A stretch of DNA of 12,567 nt from Nitrospirota bacterium (GTDB lineage: Bacteria > Nitrospirota > Nitrospiria > Nitrospirales > Nitrospiraceae), in contig VBOM01000013.1 in the NCBI GenBank assembly GCA_005877535.1, positions 1-12,567 on the forward strand. Direction: 5' to 3'. Made by a program: the position numbers and the translations under genes. Positions 1-7,181 of the stretch are shown in pieces. The stretch's first letter is position 1, and every line of letters starts with the position of its first letter. The notes below the pieces were generated by a model. The model worked only from the letters and a program-made list of their open reading frames with translations. It had not been told where the DNA came from and made no database searches.

Positions 1-442
1 ACCGGATCACGCCCTGCTGATCGATCACATACACATTGGGGATAAACTTTCCTCCGCCGTACAAATTGTCCGTCACCTTGTTCGGATCGAGCAGATAGGG
101 ATAGGTGATTTTCACGGGAAAGGCGGACAAGAATTCGCCGACTTCTTTCTTCGAATTGCCGGAAGAATTGACGCCGAGCACAGCCACATCTTTTCCCTTC
201 GTCATCTCGGAAACTTTTTGGAGCGTCGACCCCTGCATCAAACAGGGGTCACAGATATGAAACAGTCCGAGTACCACGACCTTCCCCTTATAGGTATCCA
301 ACCCCACAGTCTCACCGGTGATGGCCGTCAACGCAAACGAAGGCGCCTTCTCGCCGACTTTAACAAAACCAGCGGCAAGGACCAGATGGGCCACCGCAAT
401 GACAGGCAGCAGTGCAAAGGGTGCAATCCATAGCTTTTTCAT
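1..442 (-). CDS. Secreted TlpA/AhpC-TSA-like thioredoxin-fold protein, 3' end cut by the window edge
   Basis: The reading frame starts at ATG 442 and runs off the left edge after 147 codons. The start follows a strong Shine-Dalgarno AGGAGGG (447-453). Residues 1-23 form a signal peptide: a KK start, a hydrophobic stretch, then VLA before AGF. The mature part opens with VGEKAPSFAL, typical of the redoxin/AhpC-TSA and TlpA group. It is followed by a CDPC active-site motif (Cys64, Cys67) in LFHICDPCLM and by FIPNVYVID near residues 133-141, where the proline is the expected cis-Pro of the thioredoxin fold. Family knowledge suggests a periplasmic or membrane-anchored thiol-disulfide reductase, for example in cytochrome maturation or peroxide defence; the substrate cannot be told. 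It lies 479 nt downstream of purF, beyond repeats, so it is probably not part of the purine unit. Fold is confident, exact role is not. Confidence 0.85.
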   Translation of the reverse strand, partial: MKKLWIAPFALLPVIAVAHLVLAAGFVKVGEKAPSFALTAITGETVGLDTYKGKVVVLGLFHICDPCLMQGSTLQKVSEMTKGKDVAVLGVNSSGNSKKEVGEFLSAFPVKITYPYLLDPNKVTDNLYGGGKFIPNVYVIDQQGVIR

Positions 443-460
443 GACGCCCTCCTGCTCCTC

Positions 461-540
461 AATGTTCAATGCTCAATGTTGAATGTTCAATTTCTGACAA
501 GTCTGAAAATCCAACATTGTTAATTCATCATTCAACATTA
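461..540. repeat. AT-rich short repeat with inverted ends (family STR1, copy a)
   Basis: AATGTTCAATG-like units are repeated at 461-490. The 11-mer AATGTTGAATG (475-485) recurs perfectly inverted at 529-539 (CATTCAACATT). Between them is a small hairpin, TTTCTGAC/GTCTGAAA, at 491-508 with one mismatch. The block lies just upstream of the thioredoxin-fold gene, 18 nt from its start. The 11-mer AATGTTCAATG is also found near the ribBA start at 12275. The AT content could favour a promoter, but I see no convincing -10/-35 pair. Confidence 0.7.
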
Positions 541-697
541 CGCAGCTCCCCGCTGCGTTGCTATCCTACCATGCAGATTTTTTCAGGGGCAATGGCGCAG
601 AGCCCCACACAGTAGCCACAGTGCCAAAGGGAGTCACACTTAGATGAAGAGGAGAGCCGCAGGCGAGCGATCACTTACTACTTTACTAATAGGTGGC
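541..697. other. Gene-free stretch with two small hairpins
   Basis: This part of the purF to thioredoxin-gene gap has no plausible gene. It holds a perfect 6-bp stem CGCAGC/GCTGCG (541-557, loop TCCCC) and a 5-bp stem GGGGC/GCCCC (586-590 with 602-606). Neither is followed by a T-run on either strand, so I do not call them terminators. Nothing recognisable is seen in 607-697. Confidence 0.5.
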
Positions 698-780
698 TGG
701 GATGATCCCAACTGCGCGCGAAATTCCACCCACCCAACCCTCAGCGCGCCAAGACGCGCTTTATCCCAAGCGAGGGCCTT
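698..780 (+). repeat. Incomplete copy of the hairpin element, with CCAAGA-loop stem
   Basis: The copy begins after a short palindrome TGGGATGATCCCA (698-710). It continues with ACTGCGCGC (711-719), a C-rich stretch, then a perfect 6-bp hairpin AGCGCG-CCAAGA-CGCGCT (743-760), GCTT/AAGC enclosing TATCCC, and GCGAGGGCCTT. CCCTC (738-742) can pair with GAGGG (772-776), which would make a small three-way junction. The order matches 10803-10872. No complementary outer arm is found for it, so the right half seems to have been lost near the purF end. Confidence 0.7.
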
Positions 781-803
781 CTAATTTTCTCTACCTCTCT
801 TTA

Positions 804-900
804 GGAGAGTGGCCAAGGCTGCCCTCGACTGCGCGCATCGGACGAGCACAGTTTTATCGTGCGCGTTCTGCGAGCAAGGAGGGCGCCTGGCCGCTCCTCC
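804..900 (+). repeat. Hairpin element, copy A (3' of purF)
   Basis: Left arm 804-826 and right arm 879-900 are complementary along about 21 positions, with three single-base bulges and one T-G pair. Inside is the conserved core: CTGCGCGCATCG at 829-840, GAGCAC to 849, a short loop, then GTGCGCGTTCTGCGAGCAAG from 859 to 878. The core is itself an imperfect inverted repeat, so the whole unit can fold into one long hairpin. Arms and core closely resemble copy E (10906-11001). It lies 21 nt beyond the purF stop in the direction of transcription. Confidence 0.85.
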
Positions 901-921
901 GTTTCCTTTTTCAGCAGACTG

Positions 922-2394
922 CTAAATGGATGGTTCGAAGAGACCAAGCTGCCATTCCTCAGCGCGGGTCAGAGGAATGGGGTAGCGTTCGGTAAAGCAG
1001 GCGTTGCAGTACTGGCCCGCTGTGCCGGGGGAAGCGTTCAGCATGCCATCGAGGCTCAAATAGGCAAGGCTGTCGGCCGTGATGTACTTCCGAATCTCTT
1101 CGGTCGTGTGGCTGGAGGCAATCAATTCCTTCCTGGTGGGTGTATCGATGCCGTAGAAACAGGGAGAGATGATCGGGGGCGAGCTGATGCGCACATGGAC
1201 CTCTCTGGCCCCGGCATTGCGAAGCATCTTCACAATTTTACGGCTTGTCGTTCCCCGCACCAGCGAATCATCGACCACGACGACCCGTTTTCCGTCCAGC
1301 ACCTCCGGGACGGCATTGAGCTTTACCTTTACGCCGAAGTGGCGGATCGATTGCTCCGGTTCAATGAAGGTGCGACCGACATAGTGATTTCGAATCAGTC
1401 CGAGTTCGAACTGAATCCCCGCCCCCTCGGCATAGCCGAGCGCAGCAGGCACCCCGGAGTCCGGTACGGGAATGACGATATCCGCCGGCACCGACGATTC
1501 CCGCGCCAGCTGTCTACCCAAGGCCTTACGCGTAACATAGACCGCGTTCGCGCCGAAGATCTTGCTGTCCGGCCTGGCAAAATACACATATTCAAAGACG
1601 CACATGGCCGGACTGACCGGCGCGAACGGCTTGTAACTCGTCACGCCCTTGTCATTCAGCACCACCAACTCGCCGGGCTCGATCTCGCGGACAATTTCAG
1701 CTCCGAGCAGATCGAACGCGCAGGTTTCCGAGGCCACGAGGTAGGTATCACCCAGCCGACCGAGACAGAGCGGCCGGAACCCATGCGGGTCGCGTCCTGC
1801 AATGATCCCGTCGTCCGTCTGCAAGACGATCGAAAACGCCCCGCGTACTTGGCTCAACGCATCGATGATGCGGGCCAGTAAGGTATCGGCCCGCGAATGG
1901 GCAATCAGATGGATGATAACTTCGCTGTCTGAGGTGGACTGAAAAATGGCGCCGTACGCTTCGAGCTCGTGACGCAGCACTTGGGCATTGATGAGGTTGC
2001 CGTTATGGGAGAGTGCCAGATTCCCAAACGCAAAGTTGACCGAGAGCGGCTGGACGTTCTTGAGATCGTTCCCCCCGGCCGTGGAGTAGCGATTGTGACC
2101 GATCGCCATAGAACCGGTTAATTGCTCGAGCGCATGGTTATTATAGATATCCGCGACAAGTCCCTTCCCCTTATGGACATGAAAATGCTCGCCATCGCCC
2201 GAGACGATGCCGGAGGCTTCCTGTCCGCGATGCTGGAGGGCATACAACCCAAGATAGGTGAGGTTGGCCGCTTCCTTATGGCCGTAAATACCGAAGACGG
2301 CACATTCGTCGTGAAACTTGTCTGGGGGAACCATGGGTAAGGGGAGAGGCGTGAGGCGTGAGGCGAACGGAGGAAATTTTTGGTTCTGACTCAT
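922..2394 (-). CDS. purF: Amidophosphoribosyltransferase (glutamine PRPP amidotransferase), iron-sulfur type
   Basis: PurF makes 5-phosphoribosylamine from PRPP and glutamine, the committed step of purine synthesis, in the cytoplasm. The 490-residue frame has an N-terminal Ntn glutaminase domain: the expected nucleophile is Cys31 in [11 protein letters not shown], followed by [11 protein letters not shown] and GHNRYST. The phosphoribosyltransferase domain has the PRPP loop [13 protein letters not shown] (371-383). Cys265, Cys412, Cys463 and Cys466 (CVFEY, CFYGID, CNACF) match the four 4Fe-4S ligands of the Bacillus-type enzyme. Start 2394 was chosen because AAGG (2399-2402) precedes it; the alternative ATG at 2334 has no Shine-Dalgarno. 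This gives a 30-residue propeptide ahead of Cys31, longer than the usual roughly 10, and partly coded by a short repeat. The gene follows purL after 27 nt. A palindromic AGCAGTCTGCT spans the end of the gene. Confidence 0.97.
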   Translation of the reverse strand: MSQNQKFPPFASRLTPLPLPMVPPDKFHDECAVFGIYGHKEAANLTYLGLYALQHRGQEASGIVSGDGEHFHVHKGKGLVADIYNNHALEQLTGSMAIGHNRYSTAGGNDLKNVQPLSVNFAFGNLALSHNGNLINAQVLRHELEAYGAIFQSTSDSEVIIHLIAHSRADTLLARIIDALSQVRGAFSIVLQTDDGIIAGRDPHGFRPLCLGRLGDTYLVASETCAFDLLGAEIVREIEPGELVVLNDKGVTSYKPFAPVSPAMCVFEYVYFARPDSKIFGANAVYVTRKALGRQLARESSVPADIVIPVPDSGVPAALGYAEGAGIQFELGLIRNHYVGRTFIEPEQSIRHFGVKVKLNAVPEVLDGKRVVVVDDSLVRGTTSRKIVKMLRNAGAREVHVRISSPPIISPCFYGIDTPTRKELIASSHTTEEIRKYITADSLAYLSLDGMLNASPGTAGQYCNACFTERYPIPLTRAEEWQLGLFEPSI

Positions 2395-2406
2395 GACACC
2401 TTACCC
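2335..2406. repeat. GC-rich short repeat GGCGTGA with inverted ends (family STR2, copy a)
   Basis: GAGGCGT and GTGAGGC units are repeated tandemly at about 2346-2364. GGGTAAGG (2335-2342) recurs perfectly inverted at 2399-2406 (CCTTACCC). In the mRNA (minus strand) the second arm contains the purF Shine-Dalgarno. The tandem units are translated as part of the purF propeptide. A related block lies at 9318-9406. Confidence 0.7.
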
Positions 2407-2411
2407 CTTCC
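2399..2411 (-). promoter_or_regulatory. Ribosome binding region of purF
   Basis: On the minus strand GGAAGGGGTAAGG precedes ATG 2394 by 4 nt. It supports the longer PurF start over ATG 2334, which is preceded by a pyrimidine-rich stretch. The AAGG lies inside one arm of the STR2 inverted repeat, so it can pair with 2335-2342. Confidence 0.55.
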
Positions 2412-2421
2412 GACTAACACC

Positions 2422-4674
2422 TCAGGCTTCATTGAGCGTTCGTTCAATCGAAAAGGCCCACCGGTCGTGAAGTTTATCGACCGGGAGGTCGATGCGGCAA
2501 CCCTCGCTCCATTGCCCCTTCTCCACATCGATGATGAAACGATCGCCTCCCACCGTCCCGATCTTCATCGCTGGAATACCGGAATCCCAGGCGCGATTCA
2601 ATACTTGGTCGGCCATCTCAGGTTTCACCGAAAGGAGCACCCGTGATTGGCTCTCACCGAATAAGAGGGCGTCCCGTCGCAATGCATCGAGAGGCAATCT
2701 TACCACAGCTCCTCGCCTGGCGTCCGGGGCAGAGACACAAGATTCAGCCAATGCGACGGACAACCCGCCATCTGAGCAATCATGGGCGGACTGCACGACT
2801 CCCTCGCGGATCACGTTCAGGATGAAATCATGGAGCGCCTTCTCCGTCTCAAGACTGAGGAACGGCGGCGATCCCTGCTCCCTGTGATGGAGCACTTTCA
2901 GATATTCACTGCCGCCCAGGTCCTCCTTCGTCTTGCCCAGGAGAAGAATCGCATCGCCGTCCTGCTTGAACCACTGCGTCATTGTCTTATCGGCTACATC
3001 GATCAGACCAACCATCCCCAACATCGGTGTGGGATAAATCGACAGACCGTTGGTCTCATTGTAGAAGCTCACATTGCCGCTGACGATGGGAACTTTGAAA
3101 TGTTCGCAGGCATCCTTCATCCCCTCGATCGCTAACACAAACTGCCACATCACCTCGGGTCGCTCTGGGTTACCAAAATTCAAACAGTCCGTAAGCCCGA
3201 TCGGCTCTGCGCCGGAGCAGACCAGATTCCTCGCCGCCTCGGCCACCGCAATGCGAGCCCCTTCGTACGGATGCAGCAGGCAATAGCGGCTATTACAGTC
3301 CACCGTCATCGCAATGGCTTTATTCGTCCCCTTGATCCGAACTACCGCGGCGTCAGAGCCAGGCCGAACCATCGTGTTGGTCCGCACCATGTGGTCATAC
3401 TGTTCATAGACCCAGCGTTTGCTCGCAACCGTCGGTGATTCCAGCAGCGAGAGCAGCACCGCATTCGGATCCTTCACATCGGGAAGCGCATCGTAGTTCA
3501 GGTTGGTCAGCATGTCCTGGTAGCCTGGCGGCGAATAGGGGCGCTCGTATCGTGGCCCGTCATCGGCCAGCGACTTGGCAGGAATCTCTGCCACCACCTT
3601 CCCCTGATCCTTCACGCGGAGAATCCCGTCACCCGTAACTCGTCCAACCACTGCCACATCGAGATCCCACTTCTTGCAGATCCGGATGCATTCCTCTTCC
3701 TTACCAGCCTGCGCCACCATGAGCATGCGTTCCTGCGATTCCGACAGCATCAATTCATAGGGCGTCATGCCTGGCTCGCGCCGAGGCACATCGGTCAGGT
3801 CCAGATCGATTCCGTTGCCGGCACGCGACGCCATTTCGCAGGACGAGCTGGTCAACCCAGCCGCTCCCATGTCCTGTATACCGACGAGCAAATCGCCCGC
3901 CATCAGTTCGAGACAGGCTTCCAGCAACAGCTTCTCAGTAAAAGGATCGCCCACCTGCACCGTGGGACGCTTCTGTTCCGACTGATCGTCGAAGGAGTCG
4001 GACGCCATCGTCGCCCCGTGTATCCCGTCGCGGCCCGTCTTCGAGCCGAAATAGATCACAGGATTGCCGACCCCTGCCGCTGTCCCGAGGAAAATCTTGT
4101 CCTTGTGCGCAATGCCGAGACAAAACACATTCACGAGCGGATTCTGCGAGTAAATATCGTTGAAGACGATTTCGCCCCCGACCGTCGGCACACCCATGCA
4201 ATTCCCATATGCACTTATTCCAGCCACCACACCCTTGAGCAGGTGTCGATTTTTTTCCTGTTCTAGTTCACCGAACCGCAGCGCATCGAGCAGGGCTATC
4301 GGCCGAGCGCCCATCGTGAAGATGTCACGCAGAATCCCACCCACTCCCGTCGCCGCTCCTTGAAAGGGCTCGATGAACGAGGGATGATTGTGCGACTCCA
4401 TCTTGAAAACCACGCAGAGCCCACCGCCGATATCCACAGCACCGGCATTTTCCCCCGGTCCCTGGACCACCCGTGGCCCCGTCGTCGGCAGTTTCTTCAA
4501 ATGCACGCGCGAACTCTTATAGGAGCAATGTTCCGACCACATCACCGAAAACATGCCGAGCTCAGTAATATTCGGCTCCCGTCCGAGTATCTCGATGATC
4601 TTCTTGTACTCATCGTCCGTCAGATTATGCTGCGCGATGAGATCTTTCGCAATTAGCTGGTTTATTTGTGTCAT
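2422..4674 (-). CDS. purL: Phosphoribosylformylglycinamidine synthase subunit PurL (small type)
   Basis: PurL is the ATP-dependent synthetase subunit that turns FGAR into FGAM with ammonia delivered by PurQ, with PurS as the bridging subunit. The protein is 750 residues, near the usual size for PurL in three-subunit systems and far short of the 1,300-residue fused form. Family motifs seen are [11 protein letters not shown] (45-55), [11 protein letters not shown] (89-99), the [18 protein letters not shown] segment (108-125), and the second AIRS-like half with [14 protein letters not shown] near the C-terminus. ATG 4674 gives the normal N-terminus ([13 protein letters not shown]), although the upstream sequence is a poor Shine-Dalgarno. 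It follows purQ after 57 nt and precedes purF by 27 nt, so the genes are probably co-transcribed. No frameshift or missing motif is seen. Confidence 0.97.
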   Translation of the reverse strand: MTQINQLIAKDLIAQHNLTDDEYKKIIEILGREPNITELGMFSVMWSEHCSYKSSRVHLKKLPTTGPRVVQGPGENAGAVDIGGGLCVVFKMESHNHPSFIEPFQGAATGVGGILRDIFTMGARPIALLDALRFGELEQEKNRHLLKGVVAGISAYGNCMGVPTVGGEIVFNDIYSQNPLVNVFCLGIAHKDKIFLGTAAGVGNPVIYFGSKTGRDGIHGATMASDSFDDQSEQKRPTVQVGDPFTEKLLLEACLELMAGDLLVGIQDMGAAGLTSSSCEMASRAGNGIDLDLTDVPRREPGMTPYELMLSESQERMLMVAQAGKEEECIRICKKWDLDVAVVGRVTGDGILRVKDQGKVVAEIPAKSLADDGPRYERPYSPPGYQDMLTNLNYDALPDVKDPNAVLLSLLESPTVASKRWVYEQYDHMVRTNTMVRPGSDAAVVRIKGTNKAIAMTVDCNSRYCLLHPYEGARIAVAEAARNLVCSGAEPIGLTDCLNFGNPERPEVMWQFVLAIEGMKDACEHFKVPIVSGNVSFYNETNGLSIYPTPMLGMVGLIDVADKTMTQWFKQDGDAILLLGKTKEDLGGSEYLKVLHHREQGSPPFLSLETEKALHDFILNVIREGVVQSAHDCSDGGLSVALAESCVSAPDARRGAVVRLPLDALRRDALLFGESQSRVLLSVKPEMADQVLNRAWDSGIPAMKIGTVGGDRFIIDVEKGQWSEGCRIDLPVDKLHDRWAFSIERTLNEA

Positions 4675-4680
4675 ATTTCA

Positions 4681-4700
4681 CAACTAGATTGGGGTAGTTG
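4681..4700. other. Small hairpin in the purQ-purL gap
   Basis: CAACTA (4681-4686) is perfectly inverted at 4695-4700 (TAGTTG) around an 8-nt loop. It lies 6 nt upstream of the purL start on the minus strand, in a leader with only a weak Shine-Dalgarno. No T-run follows, so it is not a terminator. A role in tuning PurL translation is possible but not shown. Confidence 0.35.
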
Positions 4701-4732
4701 GTCAGGCCTCTGAAGATGCAGGGCTCCCCTGG

Positions 4733-5455
4733 TCACGTTCCCACCATTTTTAGCTGCTTCTTGTTTCCCTTTAGCGCCTCCAGCATCGACAGGAAAATCA
4801 GCTTCCCGTCTTCATTGCCCAACATCACTTCCGCGCAGCGCTCCGGATGGGGCATCATACCCAACACATTGCCTTCGGGATTAATAATCCCTGCGATGTT
4901 ATCCAGTGAGCCGTTCGGATTCGCTTCCGGCATCACCTTGCCCTCCGGCGTGCAATAGCGGAGCACGATCTGGGCGTTGGCCTGCATCGCCGCGAGCGTG
5001 ACCGGGTCTGTGTAGTAATTCCCGTCAGCATGGGCGATCGGAATCTTGAGCACCTGGCCGGACTCATAGGCGCCGGTAAACGCCGTGGCCGCAGTTTCGA
5101 CCTTCACAAACACATCCTTGCAGATGAAATACAGCGACTTGTTCCGGAGCATGGCCCCTGGCAGCAACCCTGCTTCGAGCAATATCTGAAACCCGTTGCA
5201 GATACCGAGCACCATCCCGCCGCTCTTCGCAAATTCCTTCACCGCTCCCATTACCGGCGAAAACCGCGCAATGGCGCCAGTCCGCAAATAGTCGCCGTAG
5301 GAAAATCCGCCGGGCAGCACAATCGCATCCAGTCCCGCAAGCAACGTCTCCTTGTGCCAGATCATTTCCACATATTGGCCCAGCACATCCTTGAAGACAT
5401 GCTGACAATCGTGATCGCAATTACTCCCTGGAAAAACCACCACACCAATCTTCAT
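4733..5455 (-). CDS. purQ: Phosphoribosylformylglycinamidine synthase subunit PurQ (glutaminase)
   Basis: PurQ is the class I glutamine amidotransferase subunit that supplies ammonia to PurL. From ATG 5455 the protein is 240 residues, close to the family norm of about 225-235. It begins [16 protein letters not shown], typical of PurQ. The catalytic triad is visible: Cys86 in GICNGFQ, and His203 and Glu205 in [17 protein letters not shown] (47-58) is the usual oxyanion-side segment. The frame is open upstream to 5551, but those extra 32 codons run through a repeat element and have no homology to the family. ATG 5455 is preceded by GAGGG about 7 nt upstream. It lies between purS and purL, as expected for a PurSQL complex. 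Confidence 0.96.
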   Translation of the reverse strand: MKIGVVVFPGSNCDHDCQHVFKDVLGQYVEMIWHKETLLAGLDAIVLPGGFSYGDYLRTGAIARFSPVMGAVKEFAKSGGMVLGICNGFQILLEAGLLPGAMLRNKSLYFICKDVFVKVETAATAFTGAYESGQVLKIPIAHADGNYYTDPVTLAAMQANAQIVLRYCTPEGKVMPEANPNGSLDNIAGIINPEGNVLGMMPHPERCAEVMLGNEDGKLIFLSMLEALKGNKKQLKMVGT

Positions 5456-5480
5456 TTCGCCACCCTCACTTCGTTGCAGC

Positions 5481-5580
5481 GAGATGGCAGGATTTGGTTT
5501 TACTGCGCGCGTCCAACGAGGGCCTTCCCAGGCCGCGCGTTGCGCGAGCACGAAACCAAGTCCTGCCGTCTCGTCATCTC
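5481..5580 (+). repeat. Hairpin element, copy B (between purS and purQ)
   Basis: Left arm 5487-5500 pairs with 5553-5566 at 13 of 14 positions, the exception being a T-G pair. GAGATG (5481-5486) pairs with CATCTC (5575-5580) across an 8-nt bulge. The core is CTGCGCGCGTCCAACGAG (5503-5520), then GGCCTTCCCAGGCC and GCGCGTTGCGCGAGCA to 5550. The arms share nothing with those of other copies. The right end overlaps the purS stop codon (5579-5581). Confidence 0.85.
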
Positions 5581-5818
5581 ACTGTAACTCATACCTATAT
5601 TCTTCAATGATCGTGTTCGCCAACAACTTTTCGCACATGGATTTCACCGCGGCATCGGCTTTCGCCTTATCCGTTTCATTCACATCCACTTCCATGTACT
5701 TTCCGACTCGCACATTGCCCGCATTCTTGAACCCCAGCGAATCGAGCGCATGCTCAATCGCCTTCCCCTGAGGGTCCAAAATTCCCTGTTTCAACGTCAC
5801 ATGAATCTTGGCCTTCAC
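5579..5818 (-). CDS. purS: Phosphoribosylformylglycinamidine synthase subunit PurS
   Basis: PurS is the small third subunit that docks PurQ onto PurL in the FGAM synthase complex. The 79-residue product is the usual size. It has the family pattern: a first strand KAKIHVTLKQGILDPQGKAIEHALDSLGF, then VRVGKYMEVDV and a C-terminal LANTIIEEYRYEL. The start is GTG 5818, chosen because AGGAGG (5824-5829) lies at good distance and because the second residue onward matches the family. It is followed by purQ, with hairpin element B filling the gap, and preceded by a small membrane-protein gene with element C in between. Both elements would be carried on any purS-purQ transcript. Confidence 0.95.
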   Translation of the reverse strand: MKAKIHVTLKQGILDPQGKAIEHALDSLGFKNAGNVRVGKYMEVDVNETDKAKADAAVKSMCEKLLANTIIEEYRYELQ

Positions 5819-5823
5819 CGCCC

Positions 5824-5829
5824 CCTCCT
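5824..5829 (-). promoter_or_regulatory. Shine-Dalgarno of purS
   Basis: AGGAGG on the minus strand, 5 nt upstream of GTG 5818. It decides the GTG start of PurS, as no in-frame ATG gives a full-length protein. Confidence 0.8.
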
Positions 5830-5852
5830 GAGCTTTTCTCTCACCCCTTGAC

Positions 5853-5948
5853 GAAGGGCGGCATGGACGCTCTCACGTGCGCGCATCGAGGGAGCACCGT
5901 TTCATCGTGCGCACTCTGCGAGCACAGGGAGCGTCCATGTTGTCCTTC
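5853..5948 (+). repeat. Hairpin element, copy C (between the small membrane gene and purS)
   Basis: Left arm 5853-5874 and right arm 5927-5948 pair over all 22 positions on the plus strand: 18 Watson-Crick and 4 G-T. The core is GTGCGCGCATCGAGGGAGCAC (5877-5897) and GTGCGCACTCTGCGAGCAC (5907-5925). Relative to copies A and E, the core carries a paired change: g5890-c5914 here against a10943-t10967 in copy E. The right arm ends 5 nt from the stop codon of the small membrane-protein gene. Confidence 0.88.
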
Positions 5949-5953
5949 TCCCC

Positions 5954-6178
5954 TCACTCTTGGCTCCCCTGCTCAGATGCTTTGGTCTGTCTGTCCACGT
6001 ATTTCCTAATCCAGAAAATCCCCGCGATCGTCCCAATCCCAGCCAAGACAAGCGCCACAAGGGGCCAGCGCCAGGGTGACCCTTCCAGGCGATAGGCCAG
6101 CACGCCTACCGCCGCCGTCCCCACAAAAACGCACGCCATCAACCCAAAATTCATGAACCACCGCAGAAAACCCTTCAC
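5954..6178 (-). CDS. Small two-helix membrane protein of unknown function (AtpZ/AtpI-like pattern possible)
   Basis: This 74-residue product has two hydrophobic helices, roughly residues 9-30 (GLMACVFVGTAAVGVLAY) and 37-58 (WPLVALVLAGIGTIAGIFWI), joined by a short loop LEGSPWRW. It ends in a charged tail KYVDRQTKASEQGSQE. The GTG start at 6178 has AGGAG at 6184-6188, 5 nt upstream; ATG at codon 9 would have none. The spacing of helices, the SPW before the second helix and the size recall AtpZ/AtpI-type proteins near ATP synthase operons, but no ATP synthase gene is in the window and I cannot confirm the family. It lies between purC and purS in the same orientation, each gap holding a hairpin element. 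Its role in or with the purine cluster is unknown. Confidence 0.75.
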   Translation of the reverse strand: MKGFLRWFMNFGLMACVFVGTAAVGVLAYRLEGSPWRWPLVALVLAGIGTIAGIFWIRKYVDRQTKASEQGSQE

Positions 6179-6183
6179 GTCCT

Positions 6184-6188
6184 CTCCT
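6184..6188 (-). promoter_or_regulatory. Shine-Dalgarno of the small membrane-protein gene
   Basis: AGGAG on the minus strand 5 nt before GTG 6178 supports the GTG start and the reality of this short gene. Confidence 0.65.
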
Positions 6189-6234
6189 ATTCTCCCACTA
6201 TTCTCCCACCAAAGAATTTGGGGCAGCCTGCTAT

Positions 6235-6328
6235 GGGAATGGTGGGGTTTTCCTCAACTGCGCACGTTCAACGAGGGCCTTCTCAGGCCGCGCGTTGCGC
6301 GAGCAAAGAGGCCAGCCCCTCCATCCCC
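6235..6328 (+). repeat. Hairpin element, copy D (between purC and the small membrane gene)
   Basis: Left arm 6235-6255 and right arm 6308-6328 pair at 16 of 21 positions by Watson-Crick, plus one T-G. The core is CTGCGCACGTTCAACGAG (6258-6275), GGCCTTCTCAGGCC, then GCGCGTTGCGCGAGCAAAG to 6308. This core is nearly the same as in copy B, while the arms are unrelated to those of B. The right arm runs into the purC stop codon (6328-6330). Confidence 0.83.
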
Positions 6329-7032
6329 TACCCGCACACTCTTTTCAGAACTTCTCGATACGCCTCTTCAATCTTCCCCAAATCCTTCCGAAACCGATCC
6401 TTATCCATCGACTCCTTCGTCGTCTGATCCCAGAAGCGGCAGGTGTCCGGTGAAATCTCATCGGCCAGGATCAGCTTGCCGTTGTACAGCCCAAACTCCA
6501 ATTTGAAATCGACGAGGATCATCCGCCGTTCATGGAAGAAAGGACGGAGAACCCTATTCACTTGTAACGAAAGCCGCTTCATCTCCACCAGTTGTTCCGG
6601 CGTCGCCAGTTTGAGCAACCGAATGTGCTCGTCGGCAATGAGGGGATCGCCCAAGGCATCGTTTTTGTAGTACCACTCCACAATGGCCGGCTCGATAGGA
6701 TCACCCTCCTTTAACGCCAGCCGCTTTGCCAAACTGCCTGCCACGACATTGCGGACCACCACTTCGACCGGCACGATCGTCACCTTCTTGGTGAGCAGTT
6801 CCCGGTCGCTCAACCGTTCAACAAAATGCGTCGGTACACCGGCCTGTTCCAGCAACCGAAAGAGCCGCTCGGACACTTTGTTATTGACGACACCCTTCTC
6901 GACGATGGTCCCGCGCTTTTGCGCGTTGAACGCCGTCGCATCATCTTTGAAGTACTGGACGACCTGATCCGGCTTGTCGGTCGCAAAGACTTTCTTGGCC
7001 TTACCTTCGTAGAGTAGTGTGCCTGTTGCCAT
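6328..7032 (-). CDS. purC: Phosphoribosylaminoimidazole-succinocarboxamide synthase (SAICAR synthetase)
   Basis: PurC joins CAIR and aspartate with ATP to give SAICAR in the cytoplasm. The protein is 234 residues, the usual bacterial length. Motifs in order: the nucleotide-binding start LLYEGKAKKVF (6-16), KKVTIVPVEVVVRNVVAGSLAKR (82-104), ILVDFKLEFG (172-181), and the signature DEISPDTCRFWD (191-202). ATG 7032 is preceded by AAGGA at 7 nt. Its product is the substrate of PurB, coded two genes upstream. The gap to the next upstream gene (cld) is occupied by a decayed MITE-like repeat, and hairpin element D starts right at its stop codon. No defect is seen. Confidence 0.97.
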   Translation of the reverse strand: MATGTLLYEGKAKKVFATDKPDQVVQYFKDDATAFNAQKRGTIVEKGVVNNKVSERLFRLLEQAGVPTHFVERLSDRELLTKKVTIVPVEVVVRNVVAGSLAKRLALKEGDPIEPAIVEWYYKNDALGDPLIADEHIRLLKLATPEQLVEMKRLSLQVNRVLRPFFHERRMILVDFKLEFGLYNGKLILADEISPDTCRFWDQTTKESMDKDRFRKDLGKIEEAYREVLKRVCG

Positions 7033-7042
7033 AGTTATTCCT

Positions 7043-7181
7043 TACCCCACATACTGAACCCTTCTGCTGCAATCGCCAATGCCTGACCCGAGCCAGACGG
7101 ACGAGACTGGCGGGAAAAGCACGACAGGCAGTGCCAGGGCTCATACGTCACGCAAGTCGCGCTCCGCTCGCTTGTCGCGCG
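7043..7181 (-). mobile_element. Decayed MITE-like repeat M1 (relative of M2, inverted)
   Basis: This sequence aligns with the reverse complement of 9867-10012 at roughly three quarters identity by eye. Shared blocks include CAATCGCC, GCGGGAAAAGC, CGACAGGCAG, ACGTCACGC and CGCTTGTCGCGCGC. The end at 7043 (TACCCCACATA...) resembles the M2 terminal repeat TAGCCCGCATTATTCATGA but is degraded. The distal ~45 bp seen in M2 are missing here. It fills the cld-purC gap. No coding capacity. Confidence 0.6.

Noticed and set aside
541..610. Intrinsic terminators after purF or before the thioredoxin-fold gene
   Set aside because: The stems at 541-557 and 586-606 are not followed by a T-run on the strand of transcription. 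The T-run at 578-583 is on the wrong side.
804..900. Integron attC sites as an explanation of the hairpin elements
   Set aside because: They share the idea of a structured palindrome, but the attC core sites (RYYYAAC/GTTRRRY) are not in the expected places and there is no cassette structure or integrase.
859..1881. Long plus-strand open frame (340 codons) opposite purF
   Set aside because: It is antisense to a fully conserved purF and has no recognisable family features. It is a codon-bias shadow. The same applies to the plus-strand frames at 8573-9331 and 10676-11824.
5456..5551. N-terminal extension of PurQ by 32 residues
   Set aside because: The extension is coded by hairpin element B, does not resemble any PurQ, and the start at 5455 has a suitable Shine-Dalgarno and the canonical N-terminus.
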